A DNA stretch of 64,000 nt from Johnsonella ignava ATCC 51276 (GTDB lineage Bacteria > Bacillota > Clostridia > Lachnospirales > Lachnospiraceae). The notes beneath the pieces were generated by a model that ran no database searches, was not told the origin of the DNA, and saw nothing but the letters and a program-made list of their open reading frames with translations. Position numbers and translations under genes: made by a program. The stretch spans positions 171,988-235,987 of the forward strand of contig NZ_JH378829.1 of assembly GCF_000235445.1 (NCBI RefSeq). The letters run 5' to 3'. How positions within the stretch are numbered: position 1 is the first letter of the stretch; each line of letters opens with the position of its first letter. Below are positions 34,014 to 42,983 of the stretch, piece by piece.

Positions 34014-34346
34014 TTATTCCACCTCCTTAGTAATTATCTTAATGTACTTATCCCCATATTCGTCTGCTACGGACCGGATTCCGAGCATACATGAGTCAAG
34101 CAAAAGCAAACTTTTTCCGCTGCATCCGTTATTAAGCATAAGTTTTAAATCTCCGCCTTCTTCATGTATCTCAAGTTTAAACCTGTCCTCAGTAAGCACT
34201 TCTATCGAATTTATAAGATTAATCATAAGCACCGAAACCGAGGCACATACTATATCATTTCCGTAATCGGCATAAAGTGCATGTCCCGATGAATGAAATC
34301 CTATGTACTTACCGCATTTGTTTTTAAATACCTTTATTTTTATCAT
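34014..34346 (-). CDS. prp: Ribosomal-processing cysteine protease Prp
   Basis: A 110-aa protease that cleaves the L27 extension. The catalytic pair is His22 in SGHALYADYG and Cys34 in DIVCASVS. It lies between rplU and rpmA, its substrate gene. Confidence 0.94.
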   Translation of the reverse strand: MIKIKVFKNKCGKYIGFHSSGHALYADYGNDIVCASVSVLMINLINSIEVLTEDRFKLEIHEEGGDLKLMLNNGCSGKSLLLLDSCMLGIRSVADEYGDKYIKIITKEVE

Positions 34347-34426
34347 ACTGGTACTTTAAAATACCGTTTTTGTAAGTATAAATTTTATTAACATATATTA
34401 AATACCGCAAAGCACTCTTACAGATA

Positions 34427-34741
34427 TTAAACTGCGGATTTTATACTGTCAATCTTAAGCTGTGTAAACTGCTGCCTATGACCGTTTTTCTTGTGATAAC
34501 CGGTTTTTCTCTTATATTTATATACAATGATCTTTTTAGCTTTTCCTTCACAAACAACGGTAGCTGATACACTCGCACCCTTAACAAATGGTGCTCCGAC
34601 TTTAAGCCCGTCATCATTTATTGCAAGTACTTTATCAAAAGTATATGAATCTCCTGCCTCAAGTCCGAGCTTTTCAACCTTGATTACATCTCCTTCTTCT
34701 ACACGGTACTGCTTACCGCCTGTAGCAATAACTGCATACAT
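34427..34741 (-). CDS. rplU: 50S ribosomal protein L21
   Basis: A 104-aa ribosomal protein with the family opening MYAVIATGGKQYRVEEGDV and the C-terminal YKRKTGYHKKNGHRQ motif. It is the first gene of the rplU-prp-rpmA-obgE unit; an AAGGAGGAG site lies 5-13 nt upstream. Confidence 0.97.
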   Translation of the reverse strand: MYAVIATGGKQYRVEEGDVIKVEKLGLEAGDSYTFDKVLAINDDGLKVGAPFVKGASVSATVVCEGKAKKIIVYKYKRKTGYHKKNGHRQQFTQLKIDSIKSAV

Positions 34742-34843
34742 ATAAGGCTCCTCCTTATTCTAAATTACTCGCCGGCTTCGGCGTTTATAAGCAAATCCAT
34801 ACACAGTGCCTATAAAACTTTAATGCCCCGCCATGCGGCATAC
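34742..34843 (-). ncRNA. Likely L21 leader (autoregulatory 5' UTR)
   Basis: The ~100-nt leader from the predicted start near 34843 can fold into a hairpin around ATGCCGC-ATG-GCGGGGCAT (about 34822-34840) and a second one, CGCCG-AAGC-CGGCG (34783-34770), next to the ribosome binding site. Firmicutes rplU genes commonly carry an L21 leader in this position; I assign it by position and structure, not by a covariance match. Confidence 0.5.
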
Positions 34844-34849
34844 CTTGCT

Positions 34850-34878
34850 ATGATACCATTCACAGGCATATTTGTCAA
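34850..34878 (-). promoter_or_regulatory. Promoter of rplU operon
   Basis: TTGACA (34878-34873), 17-nt spacer, TATCAT (34855-34850) on the minus strand. The rest of the gap to 35068 contains only the end of the third immunity-gene unit with a GGGA/TCCC hairpin (about 34991-35032). Confidence 0.8.
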
Positions 34879-35068
34879 ATATTTTATGATGGGACCAGCG
34901 GATTATATGATAAGACTGACAGGATTTTCACAGTATTAATATGTAAATAAATAATTCTTTTCGGTGTTGATTATATCTTTATGATATTAAAAGGGAGCCT
35001 GCACTGATATAAAATCATACAAGATCCCTTTCTGAAATATTAACTCGCCGTATTTATATTGTTTTACT

Positions 35069-35509
35069 TTAGTTGTCTAAATCCAACAGTTTTTTTTCAA
35101 AGCTGTCAATTACCGCAGTATATCGTATTTTATCGTCTTCTGTCATACAGTCATATTCATCCTTAAGCTTTCTGGCATTCGCTATTATCCCAAGAAGTTC
35201 CTCCTTAAAATCCTTTACAAATTCTATATTGACCTCTGATACAAACTTCATTATATCCCCATCAATAATTTCACTACAAAACGGATCTTCCTTTAAATAA
35301 ACTATAGCCCTTTTTACTGCCGTATCAACAAAAAGCTCCTGCATAAACATTCTCCATATATCAAATACGGTTAATTCTTCTATGGTTTTATAAATTACCT
35401 TTTCATACCACTGAGGAATTGGTGCCCATCTATGCTCCTCAGGAATACTTTCGGGGTCATACGTTATATTGTAAATATCCTTTATCTCAAGCCTAGCTTT
35501 TCCAGCCAT
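35069..35509 (-). CDS. CdiI-type immunity-like protein, copy 3
   Basis: 146 aa, cytoplasmic, acidic. It resembles contact-dependent-inhibition immunity proteins of the CdiI_2 type in the segment ELTVFDIWRMFMQELFV followed by AIVYLKEDPFCSE and DGDIM. It shares the opening MAGKARLEIKDIYNI with copies 2 and 1 upstream. Differences cluster at residues 17-33 (SIPEEHRWAPIPQWYEK) and near the C-terminus. ATG with GGAGG 7-9 nt upstream. No toxin gene flanks it. The family call is by motif memory and moderate. Confidence 0.62.
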   Translation of the reverse strand: MAGKARLEIKDIYNITYDPESIPEEHRWAPIPQWYEKVIYKTIEELTVFDIWRMFMQELFVDTAVKRAIVYLKEDPFCSEIIDGDIMKFVSEVNIEFVKDFKEELLGIIANARKLKDEYDCMTEDDKIRYTAVIDSFEKKLLDLDN

Positions 35510-35660
35510 TTTTGTACACCTCCATAAGGTCCAAATATTTCCTCTATTATATCACGATATCTGTAAGATTTATCTAAAGCACTCAGAATTATTATCAAAA
35601 GAGAGCTGCACTGATATAAAATCACACAAGATCCCTTTCTGAAATATTAACTCGCCGTAT

Positions 35661-36119
35661 TTATATTGTTTTACTTTTGTTGTCTAAATCCAACAGTTTT
35701 TTTTCAAGGCTGTCAATTGCCGCAATATATTGTATTTCATCGGCTTCTGATATCCAATCGTATTCACCCTTAAGTTTTCTGGCATTCGCTATTATCTCAA
35801 GAAGCTCTTTTTTAAAATCCTTTACAAGTTCTATATCAACCTTTGATAAGTACCTCATTATATCCCCGTCATTAATTTCAGTACAAAACGGATCTTCCTT
35901 TAAATAAACTATCGCCCTTTTTACTGCCGTATCAACAAAAAGCTCCTGTATAAACATCCTCCATACATCAAATACGGTTAATTCTTCTATGGTTTTATAG
36001 ATTAGCTTTTCATACCATTCAGGCATAGGTGATCTTTGTCTGTCATATTCAGAAACACTTGCAGGATCATATATTATATTATAAATATCCTTTATCTCAA
36101 GCCTAGCTTTTCCTGCCAT
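35661..36119 (-). CDS. CdiI-type immunity-like protein, copy 2
   Basis: 152 aa, tandem paralogue of its neighbours, with the region 17-33 as SVSEYDRQRSPMPEWYEK. It differs from copy 3 at scattered surface-type positions (for example FCTEINDGDIMRYLSK) and has a six-residue C-terminal extension NKSKTI because the stop is displaced. Flanks on both sides are near-identical to those of copy 1, showing recent duplication. Confidence 0.62.
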   Translation of the reverse strand: MAGKARLEIKDIYNIIYDPASVSEYDRQRSPMPEWYEKLIYKTIEELTVFDVWRMFIQELFVDTAVKRAIVYLKEDPFCTEINDGDIMRYLSKVDIELVKDFKKELLEIIANARKLKGEYDWISEADEIQYIAAIDSLEKKLLDLDNKSKTI

Positions 36120-36286
36120 TTTTGTACACCTCCATAAGGCTCAAATATTTTCTCTATATATATCACAATATCTGTAAGATTTATCTAAAGCACTCAGAAT
36201 TATTATCAAAAGAGAGCTGCACTGATATAAAATCACACAAGATCCCTTTCTGAAATATTAACTCGCCGTATTTATATTGTTTTAGT

Positions 36287-36730
36287 TTAGTTATTTAAAT
36301 CCAAAAGTTTTTTTTCAAACTTGTCAATTGCCGCAGTATATCGTATTTCATCGTCTTCTGTCATCCAGTCATATTCATCCTTAAGCTTTCTGGCATTCGC
36401 TATTATCCCAAGAAGTTCCTCCTTAAAATCCTTTACAAGTTCTATATCAACCTCTGATACAAGCTTCATTATATCCCCATCAATAATTTCACTACAAAAC
36501 GGATCTTCCTTTAAATAAACTATAGCCCTTTTTACTGCCGTATCAACAAAACGCTCCTGCATAAACATTCTCCATATATCAAATACAGTTAATTCTTCTA
36601 TGGTTTTATAAATTACCTTTTCATACCATTCAGGCATAGGTGATGTTTGTCTGTCATATTCAGAAAAACTTGCAGGATCGTATCTTATATTATAAATATC
36701 CTTTATCTCAAGCCTGGTTTTTCCTGCCAT
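36287..36730 (-). CDS. CdiI-type immunity-like protein, copy 1
   Basis: 147 aa, first in transcription order of the three. It opens MAGKTRLEIKDIYNI and combines features of the other two: the SFSEYDRQTSPMPEWYEK start region is like copy 2, while FCSEIIDGDIMKLVSEVD matches copy 3. This mosaic pattern suggests unequal crossing-over or gene conversion in the array. Confidence 0.62.
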   Translation of the reverse strand: MAGKTRLEIKDIYNIRYDPASFSEYDRQTSPMPEWYEKVIYKTIEELTVFDIWRMFMQERFVDTAVKRAIVYLKEDPFCSEIIDGDIMKLVSEVDIELVKDFKEELLGIIANARKLKDEYDWMTEDDEIRYTAAIDKFEKKLLDLNN

Positions 36731-36821
36731 TTTTGTACACCTCCATAAAACATTCGCCTAAAAAACAATTCATAAAATATATAAATTGTTTTTTAATCTC
36801 AGCAATTATTGATATGCCCTT

Positions 36822-37391
36822 CTACAAACCCAACACATCGGAAATTTCCTTCATTGCATCAAGAGAAAGCTGTGCAAATTCTTCAAATTTAATTCCGGTA
36901 TTTTCTATTGCCCACATTGCCTCACGGTTGGCACCTGCAGCAAATCTTGTTTCTTTCATTCTTTTAACAATTGATTTTACTTTCACACTTGCAATTTTTT
37001 TATCAGGATATACAAGAGTTATTGCATTTATAAAACCTGTTATAGGATCTCCTGAATAAAGTGCATTTTCAAATACATTTTCCACTTTTTTGCCTGTTGC
37101 CGGGTTATGTGCAAGTATGGCATTATACATAGCTTCATTTCCGAATTCCAATTCTTTGAGTATTTTAACAGTCCTTTTTCCGTGAAGACTCATATCACTT
37201 TTCCAATCCACCAGATCATTATCAAGGTCATGCAAAAGCCCGGTAATACCCCATAAATCCACATCCTGAGGAGAAAGCCGCTTTGCAAGTGCCCTCATAA
37301 CAGCCTCAACCGCAAAAGAATGTGTTTTTATATGTTCAGTAACAACATATTTATTAAGTAAATCAACCGCTGTATTTCTGTCAATATTCAT
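36822..37391 (-). CDS. HD domain protein (HDIG type)
   Basis: A 189-aa predicted phosphohydrolase. The metal ligands are His in VTEHIKTHS, HD in LLHDLDND, and further His in LHGKRTV / AILAHNP. It lacks any sensor or membrane segment. Sequence of this type is often annotated HDIG and is probably nucleotide-directed; the substrate is unknown. It lies alone between the fermentation cluster and the immunity array. Confidence 0.82.
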   Translation of the reverse strand: MNIDRNTAVDLLNKYVVTEHIKTHSFAVEAVMRALAKRLSPQDVDLWGITGLLHDLDNDLVDWKSDMSLHGKRTVKILKELEFGNEAMYNAILAHNPATGKKVENVFENALYSGDPITGFINAITLVYPDKKIASVKVKSIVKRMKETRFAAGANREAMWAIENTGIKFEEFAQLSLDAMKEISDVLGL

Positions 37392-37536
37392 AGAAACCTC
37401 CCTGTCAAAAATTTGTTTAATATAAATTTTACATTATATATGTTTAAATTTCAATAGTATAATAAAAAGTATAACTAAAGTCCTGGCTTAAATACATTTT
37501 TTGATATAAATTTTATAAAAAATATAACCGAAACAT

Positions 37537-37572
37537 AAACCGGACATGTACTTATATGCACATGTCCGGTTT
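37537..37572 (-). terminator. 13-bp perfect hairpin, possible end of the fermentation operon
   Basis: Stem AAACCGGACATGT/ACATGTCCGGTTT with a 10-nt loop. The minus strand continues ATGTTTCGG, so the T-tract is poor; it lies 350 nt beyond the etfA stop. Confidence 0.5.
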
Positions 37573-37786
37573 ACGGGTATACTTTATTGATTTTTATAAC
37601 ATTCCAACATATCTTTTTTCCCTAAATAATCCCCAACTCTATATTAATATGCTCTGTACTTCACAGATAAAGCAGTGCTTTCTCTATTATTAAATTATAA
37701 ATAATACAGGTATTTTTTATATAATGTATCTTCATTTATTATATAATAGCTACGCTCTGCAGCATTTTAATATCATTTTATATATT

Positions 37787-37870
37787 GATACAAGTATCAA
37801 AAGTATAAAAATTCGATGCAAGCTTGCTTGCAAGAGAATTTATTATCTTTTAACACCTACATCATATTTA
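37787..37870. repeat. Dispersed palindromic repeat (copy D, long form)
   Basis: 84 bp, almost identical to copy C but with GTATCAAAAG/CTTTTAACAC in the outer arms, so the outer stem has two mismatches. The inner TGCAAG/CTTGCA hairpin is intact. It lies 56 bp past the etfA stop. Confidence 0.8.
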
Positions 37871-37925
37871 TAAAGGTATAAGTATTTATACTTTAACGTA
37901 CAAACTGCCCGTTTTGTGAAATAAA

Positions 37926-38930
37926 CTATCCAAGTTCTTCAATAATAGCCGGAATTACCTTATATAAATCGCCTGTTATGCCTATATCCGCTATATCAAA
38001 TATAGGTGCATCTTCATTCGTATTTATGGCAATTATAAGCCCGGAATTCTGCATTCCCGCTATATGCTGTATCGCACCTGAGATACCGCATGCAAAATAA
38101 ATTTTAGGCTTTACGGTGGTTCCTGTCTGTCCAACCTGATATGCATGGTCTATCCAGCCTGCATCAACTGCAGCCCTTGAAGCTGCTACAGTTGCATTAA
38201 GTTTATCTGCAAGCTGCTTAAGCAGTTTAAATCCCTCTGCATTGCCAAGTCCCATGCCGCCTGAAACTATAATTTCGGCATCTGTCAGTGAAACCGCTTC
38301 TTTTGCAGTTTTTACAACCTCAAGCACTTTTGTCCTTATATCAGAATCAGCAAGATTAATATCAAGCTTTATAAGATCGCCCTTTCGTCCCGGCTGTTTT
38401 GACGGCTTTTCCATAACTCCCGGGCGTACGGTTGACATCTGTGGTCTGTGTTCAGGGCATATGATTGTAGCCATAAGGTTCCCTCCAAAAGCAGGTCTTG
38501 TCTGCATAATCTGCTTTGTTTCAGGATCAATCTCAAGCTTTGTACAATCGGCTGTAAGACCTGTATTGCAGTTTACCGCAAGACACGGACCTAAATCCCT
38601 GCCTATATGTGTTGCCCCTAAAAGAACTATCTCAGGCTTATACTTGTCAATTGCATCGCCTATAACCTTTGAATATCCGTCCGTAGTATACTGGTCAAGC
38701 CTTTTATCCTGTGCATAATATACTACCTCCGCACCATATTCAAATAATTCATTTATAATATCGTCAATATCACTTCCGCAAATTACTGCACATAATCTGC
38801 AACCTGCGGCATCGGCAAGTTTTCTTCCCTCTCCTAAAAGCTCAATTCCTACCGGCATAAGCTTTTTTTCTCTTTGTTCGGCAAAAACCCACACATCATG
38901 GTACGCACTTAAATCTCTAAGTTCTGCCAT
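37926..38930 (-). CDS. etfA: Electron transfer flavoprotein alpha subunit
   Basis: A 334-aa FAD-binding EtfA. The C-terminal FAD domain has QVGQTGTTVKPKIYFACGISGAIQH (location about 266-290) and AINTNEDAPIFDIADIGITGD. There is no N-terminal ferredoxin domain. Together with EtfB (113 nt upstream) it is the electron partner of the acyl-CoA dehydrogenase, possibly electron-bifurcating as in Clostridium relatives; the sequence alone does not decide this. Confidence 0.94.
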   Translation of the reverse strand: MAELRDLSAYHDVWVFAEQREKKLMPVGIELLGEGRKLADAAGCRLCAVICGSDIDDIINELFEYGAEVVYYAQDKRLDQYTTDGYSKVIGDAIDKYKPEIVLLGATHIGRDLGPCLAVNCNTGLTADCTKLEIDPETKQIMQTRPAFGGNLMATIICPEHRPQMSTVRPGVMEKPSKQPGRKGDLIKLDINLADSDIRTKVLEVVKTAKEAVSLTDAEIIVSGGMGLGNAEGFKLLKQLADKLNATVAASRAAVDAGWIDHAYQVGQTGTTVKPKIYFACGISGAIQHIAGMQNSGLIIAINTNEDAPIFDIADIGITGDLYKVIPAIIEELG

Positions 38931-39043
38931 AATATTTATGCTGCTTACAATAAATAAGCAGATCCTCCTTTTTCATTTATAAATTTAAACTGTAAATTAA
39001 CTGCTTATAATCATATACTAATACTGATTTATTTAAGTAGTAA

Positions 39044-39832
39044 TTAAATAAGATGTGCCTTTCTAAGCCTGTCTGTAAGTTCGGCTGCCATCTCATTTAC
39101 TGTACCTGAAAGCATCTCTCCTTTACCTTTTGGAGGCGGAGTAAATGACTTAAATACTCTTGTAGGAGAAGCCTTAAGACCACATTCTTCAGGAGTAAGT
39201 GCAAGATCCTCTCTGCCATATACGGTAATTTCTTTTTCATAGGCATCCATTATACCTGCTACGCTCATATAACGTGGAGTATTAAGTTCTTTTACACAGG
39301 TAAGAAAGCAAGGCAGAGCTGTTTCTATAAGCTCATATCCGTCCTCAAGCTGTCTCCTTACCCTTATCTTTTTATCCGATACTTCTTCTATTGCTTCAAC
39401 ATAAGTAATTACCGGAATACCAAGCCTGTGTGCAACCTGAGGTCCCACCTGGGCAGTATCTCCGTCTATTGCCTGACGACCTCCGAATATTATATCAAAA
39501 TCTCCTATTTTTTTAATACCGGCAGCAATCGAAACTGAAGTTGCACAAGTATCTGCGCCTCCAAATGCTCTGTCGCTCAATAAAACCGCCTCATCAGCAC
39601 CCATTGCAAGACATTCTCTAAGCATATAATCAGCCTGTGCAGGTCCCATGCTTACTACATATACCTTTGTATCAGGGTATTTATCCTTTAGACAAAGTGC
39701 GGCTTCAAGCGCATTTGCATCATCAGGATTTAATATTGACGGTACTCCGGTTCGTATAAGAGTCCCCTTTACAGGATCTATCTTTACCTCATTTGTGTCC
39801 GGTACCTGCTTTGCACATACACATATCTTCAT
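39044..39832 (-). CDS. etfB: Electron transfer flavoprotein beta subunit
   Basis: A 262-aa EtfB with the opening KICVCAKQVPDTNEVKID, the family signature VRRQLEDGYELIETALPC (about 156-173) and GGRQAIDGDTAQVGPQ. It is 15 nt downstream of the acyl-CoA dehydrogenase gene. Confidence 0.95.
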   Translation of the reverse strand: MKICVCAKQVPDTNEVKIDPVKGTLIRTGVPSILNPDDANALEAALCLKDKYPDTKVYVVSMGPAQADYMLRECLAMGADEAVLLSDRAFGGADTCATSVSIAAGIKKIGDFDIIFGGRQAIDGDTAQVGPQVAHRLGIPVITYVEAIEEVSDKKIRVRRQLEDGYELIETALPCFLTCVKELNTPRYMSVAGIMDAYEKEITVYGREDLALTPEECGLKASPTRVFKSFTPPPKGKGEMLSGTVNEMAAELTDRLRKAHLI

Positions 39833-39847
39833 AGAATAATTCCTCCC

Positions 39848-40996
39848 TTATTTTTTCAAAAGTCTGGATCCGATCACCATAAGCTGTATCTGGCTCGTAC
39901 CCTCATAAATTGTAAATACCCGGCAGTCCCTGAACATTCTTTCAATCTTATAATCTTTTATAAAGCCATAGCCTCCGTGAAGCTGTAAAGCCTTTTGTGC
40001 TATCTCATTACATACCTCTGAAGCATAGTATTTTGCCATTGAAGCCGCAACCGTGATATCCTGTTTTGTATCCATCATATATGCCGCTCTATAAGTAAGC
40101 TGCTTTGCCGCCTCCAGCTTTGTTGCCATCTCGGCAATCATAAAGCTTAAAGCCTGAAAATCGGCAAGCCTTTTGCCAAACTGTTTCCTTTCTTTCAGAT
40201 ACTCTACAGCCTCATCAAGACATCCCTGTGCCACACCTATCGACTGTGCGGCAACACCCAGCCTTCCCGTATCAAGTGTAGCCATGGCTATTTTAAAGCC
40301 CTGTCCCTCCATGCCAAGTCTATCGGATTCATGAACTCTTACATTTTCAAAAATAATATCACTTGTAGCACAACCTATGACTCCCATTTTATTTTCCGCT
40401 TTTCCGAATGAAACACCCGGCAGCTTCAAATCCACCACAAATGCAGTTATTCCCTTAGTTCCTATTCCTTGCTGTGTCTTTGCAAATACTACCGCATAGT
40501 CTGAAAGCGGTGCCATGGTTATAAAACATTTACGCCCGTTTAATATATAATATTCGCCTTCCTTTCTGGCAGTAGATGTCATACCGCCGGCATCTGAACC
40601 GGCTCCAGGTTCAGTAAGTGCAAATACCATTTTCTTTTCACCTCTTACAACAGGTGTAAGATATTTTTCTTTCTGCTTAGGATTTCCTGCCATTATAAGA
40701 GGTCCTCCTGAAAGCGAATTCGGACTTGATACATATATGCTTGCAACTGCTGAAACTCTTGCAATCTCCTCAATAACAATTACATAAGACCTTGCATCAG
40801 CCCCCTGACCTCCAAGATCTTTAGAAGTCTTTACTCCGAAAAAACCCGCAGCAGCCATTTTATCAAGCATTTCCTGTGAGAAACTTCCGCTTTCTTCAAC
40901 TTCATCAAGAAACTCTTTCGTAAATTCAGTCTGTGCAAAATCTCTAGTAAGTTTTCTGATAAGATCATGTTTTTGTGTGAAATAACATTCAGACAT
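39848..40996 (-). CDS. acdB: Acyl-CoA dehydrogenase (enoyl-CoA reductase of the reductive branch)
   Basis: A 382-aa FAD enzyme. FAD/substrate motifs FALTEPGAGSDAGG and FITMAPLSDYAVVFA, catalytic base Glu in IYEGTSQIQLMVIG (about 366) and HGGYGFIKDYKIERMFRDCR are present. In this setting it would reduce the 2-enoyl-CoA made by HadBC to the saturated acyl-CoA, with EtfAB as electron donor. It overlaps the ligase gene by 8 nt. The symbol follows the Clostridioides leucine pathway and is provisional. Confidence 0.88.
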   Translation of the reverse strand: MSECYFTQKHDLIRKLTRDFAQTEFTKEFLDEVEESGSFSQEMLDKMAAAGFFGVKTSKDLGGQGADARSYVIVIEEIARVSAVASIYVSSPNSLSGGPLIMAGNPKQKEKYLTPVVRGEKKMVFALTEPGAGSDAGGMTSTARKEGEYYILNGRKCFITMAPLSDYAVVFAKTQQGIGTKGITAFVVDLKLPGVSFGKAENKMGVIGCATSDIIFENVRVHESDRLGMEGQGFKIAMATLDTGRLGVAAQSIGVAQGCLDEAVEYLKERKQFGKRLADFQALSFMIAEMATKLEAAKQLTYRAAYMMDTKQDITVAASMAKYYASEVCNEIAQKALQLHGGYGFIKDYKIERMFRDCRVFTIYEGTSQIQLMVIGSRLLKK

Positions 40997-42611
40997 TATT
41001 TACATCCTCCTTTAAATTATTCAATTCCAGTTTATTTAGCACCATACTTTTTAATTTAACAATATCAAGCTTTCCATTTGATTTTACAGGAAATCTTAAA
41101 AATCTTATAATATGTGAAGGAACCTTATAATCAGCAAGCTTTCTTGAAAGATACTGTTTTATGGTATCATCGCTTAAATCCGATTTTTTATCCACAACAA
41201 GGCACATCACAGGTTCTTCCTGCACTACTCCGGCAGGTATCCCTATGACCTTTGCCTCTTTTATACAGTCAAATCTCCTTACAAGTTCCTCTATCTCACC
41301 CGGAGATATATTTTCTCCGCCTCGAATTATAATATCCTTAATCCTGCCTGTAACACATAGTCTACCCTCTTCATTAAAATATCCTATATCCCCTGTTTTC
41401 AGCCATCCATCTTCGGTAAAGCTGTGCATAGTTTCATTTTCAAGCTTATAATAGCCCTTCATTACATTATAGCCCTTAACCTGAATCTCTCCTTCTTTAA
41501 ACCTGCCGTTACATGACATTACCTGCGTATCCGCTATTCTTACCTCAACATCTTCTATAACTTTTCCACAGCTTGTTGCCTTATCAGAAAGGCAGTCATC
41601 AGGATCTGCTATGCTTACACATGGAGATGTTTCAGTCTGTCCATACGACGGCTGCAGCTTCATATCCGGAAATCTGTTCATTATCTCAAAATAATCTCTT
41701 TTTATAATTGATGAACCGGCTATTATGCCTGATTTTAAAGACACAGCTTTGTCTTTATAGTGTTCTCCTTTTCGCACCATCGCTAAAAACATACTTGGAA
41801 CACCGTTCAGTATGGTATAGCCGCCTTCAGTTACAAGTTTCCAGACCTCCTCAGTACTGAAATGAGGCAGCAAGTATGCACTGGCACCACTTATCATACA
41901 TGCAACTATGCCCGATGTTACTCCAAAACAATGAAAAAGCGGAACGGTAATACACATTTTATCGCTACTGCACCACTCCATATGTCTGACCGTAGCGGCA
42001 GAATTATTTACAATATTATAATGACTTAACATCACGCCTTTAGGGACAGATGTGGTACCTGATGTAAAAATTATACATGCCGTATCATCGCATTTTACGC
42101 CTTTTTTAATATTTTCAAGCATTTCCATAGCAGCAGCTGATTTTTCAGACTTGGAAAAATCCTCACAGTTTAAAAATTTACCTTTTGAATTATAATTCAT
42201 ATCTGTATATCTTTTTAACTTAGGGAGGTATTTTTCAATTTTTGACACTACATCGCCATAGAGAACTTCTCTATATCCTCTGCCGTAATAAAGCACGCTT
42301 ACATCTGCATAGTCAAGCACAGCCCTTAGCTCATCCGGCTTATAATGTGTATTTATAAGTACCGGAACTGCACCCAGTTTTATGAGTGCAAGAAATGTAT
42401 AAACCCATTTAGGGCTGTTGCAACACCATATACCTACATGCATTCCTTTGACAATACAATCATTATGCATCCTCACCGCAAGAAAATCGGATATATCATC
42501 AAGTTCCTTCCAGCTGCATACAAAGCCCTGAGTTTCTAAAGCTCCGGCACAGGGATTTAACCTAACCTGTTCTTTTAATAGATCAAAAATTCTTTTTTTA
42601 CTAAGTTCCAT
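40989..42611 (-). CDS. AMP-dependent acyl-CoA ligase
   Basis: A 540-aa ANL-superfamily ligase. P-loop IFTSGTTSVPKGVMLSH (about 182-198), A5 motif PSYGQTE, A7 GWLKTGDIGY, A8 RIKDIIIRGGENISPGEIE and the C-terminal Lys in KSNGKLDIVKL are present. It could activate the fermentation acid (2-hydroxyacid or end product) to a CoA ester and prime the HadA CoA-transfer cycle. C. sporogenes fld clusters include such a ligase; the C. difficile had operon does not. A TTGTATACAA palindrome lies 31 nt upstream. Confidence 0.9.
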   Translation of the reverse strand: MELSKKRIFDLLKEQVRLNPCAGALETQGFVCSWKELDDISDFLAVRMHNDCIVKGMHVGIWCCNSPKWVYTFLALIKLGAVPVLINTHYKPDELRAVLDYADVSVLYYGRGYREVLYGDVVSKIEKYLPKLKRYTDMNYNSKGKFLNCEDFSKSEKSAAAMEMLENIKKGVKCDDTACIIFTSGTTSVPKGVMLSHYNIVNNSAATVRHMEWCSSDKMCITVPLFHCFGVTSGIVACMISGASAYLLPHFSTEEVWKLVTEGGYTILNGVPSMFLAMVRKGEHYKDKAVSLKSGIIAGSSIIKRDYFEIMNRFPDMKLQPSYGQTETSPCVSIADPDDCLSDKATSCGKVIEDVEVRIADTQVMSCNGRFKEGEIQVKGYNVMKGYYKLENETMHSFTEDGWLKTGDIGYFNEEGRLCVTGRIKDIIIRGGENISPGEIEELVRRFDCIKEAKVIGIPAGVVQEEPVMCLVVDKKSDLSDDTIKQYLSRKLADYKVPSHIIRFLRFPVKSNGKLDIVKLKSMVLNKLELNNLKEDVNNV

Positions 42612-42983
42612 AATAATTCCATAATATATACTTGATGTATACTTGTATACAATATTATATTAAAACTTTTCCGCTTTACTAATCACTTGGTTATATGTAC
42701 ACGGATTATCAAAATAATATTATTAAAGTAATAAAATCCAATTACATAGATATTTATTCATTAAAATAATATATAAGCCTGTATAATCTGTGTCATTACT
42801 TAACTTAAAAGCTTTTTTTATCCCGGATGTATGTAAATATATATCCGGGATAAGCTTATATTTTTTAAAGTTTATTCCAAAATTTTGAACTGTCTGCTAT
42901 ATAAATCCGACGACATTATAGCTGCCGTATTTAATAAATTATTCGATAATTTTTTAATTAACCAGATTTATTTATATTAAACT
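42612..42983. other. Regulatory gap before the ligase gene
   Basis: 372 bp. It contains a -10-like TATAAT on the minus strand (42659-42654, weak -35), the palindrome at 42643-42652, and a TTATCCCGGAT/ATCCGGGATAA hairpin (about 42818-42853) downstream of the aminotransferase. This suggests that ligase-acdB-etfBA can be transcribed separately. Confidence 0.5.
42639..42655. promoter_or_regulatory. GntR-like palindromic operator candidate
   Basis: ATACTTGTATACAATAT, with perfect core TTGTATACAA (42643-42652). It resembles the Bacillus GntR operator ATACTTGTATACAAGTAT and sits over the predicted transcription start of the ligase unit. Confidence 0.5.

Larger units (their letters stand above)
34989..36287 (-). 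repeat. ~610-bp tandem duplication units with conserved spacers
   Basis: Spacers after each gene are near-identical: GCACTGATATAAAATCA starts at about 34999, 35606 and 36222, and each spacer ends in TCGCCGTATTTATATTG just before the stop codon. Copies of the gene start are 610 and 611 bp apart. Each unit carries its own ribosome binding site (GTACACCTCCAT on plus). Confidence 0.85.
37392..37925. other. 534-bp intergenic gap after the fermentation cluster
   Basis: No gene seen. It holds a 13-bp perfect hairpin (37537-37572) and palindromic repeat copy D (37787-37870); the rest is A/T-rich. Confidence 0.7.

Noticed and set aside
34989..36730. CRISPR-like repeat array
   Set aside because: The period is about 610 bp with full genes in each unit; this is gene duplication, not short repeats and spacers.
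42818..42853. Terminator after the aminotransferase gene
   Set aside because: The stem is convincing but the T-run lies before the hairpin on plus and is absent after it on minus, so I list it only within the gap description.
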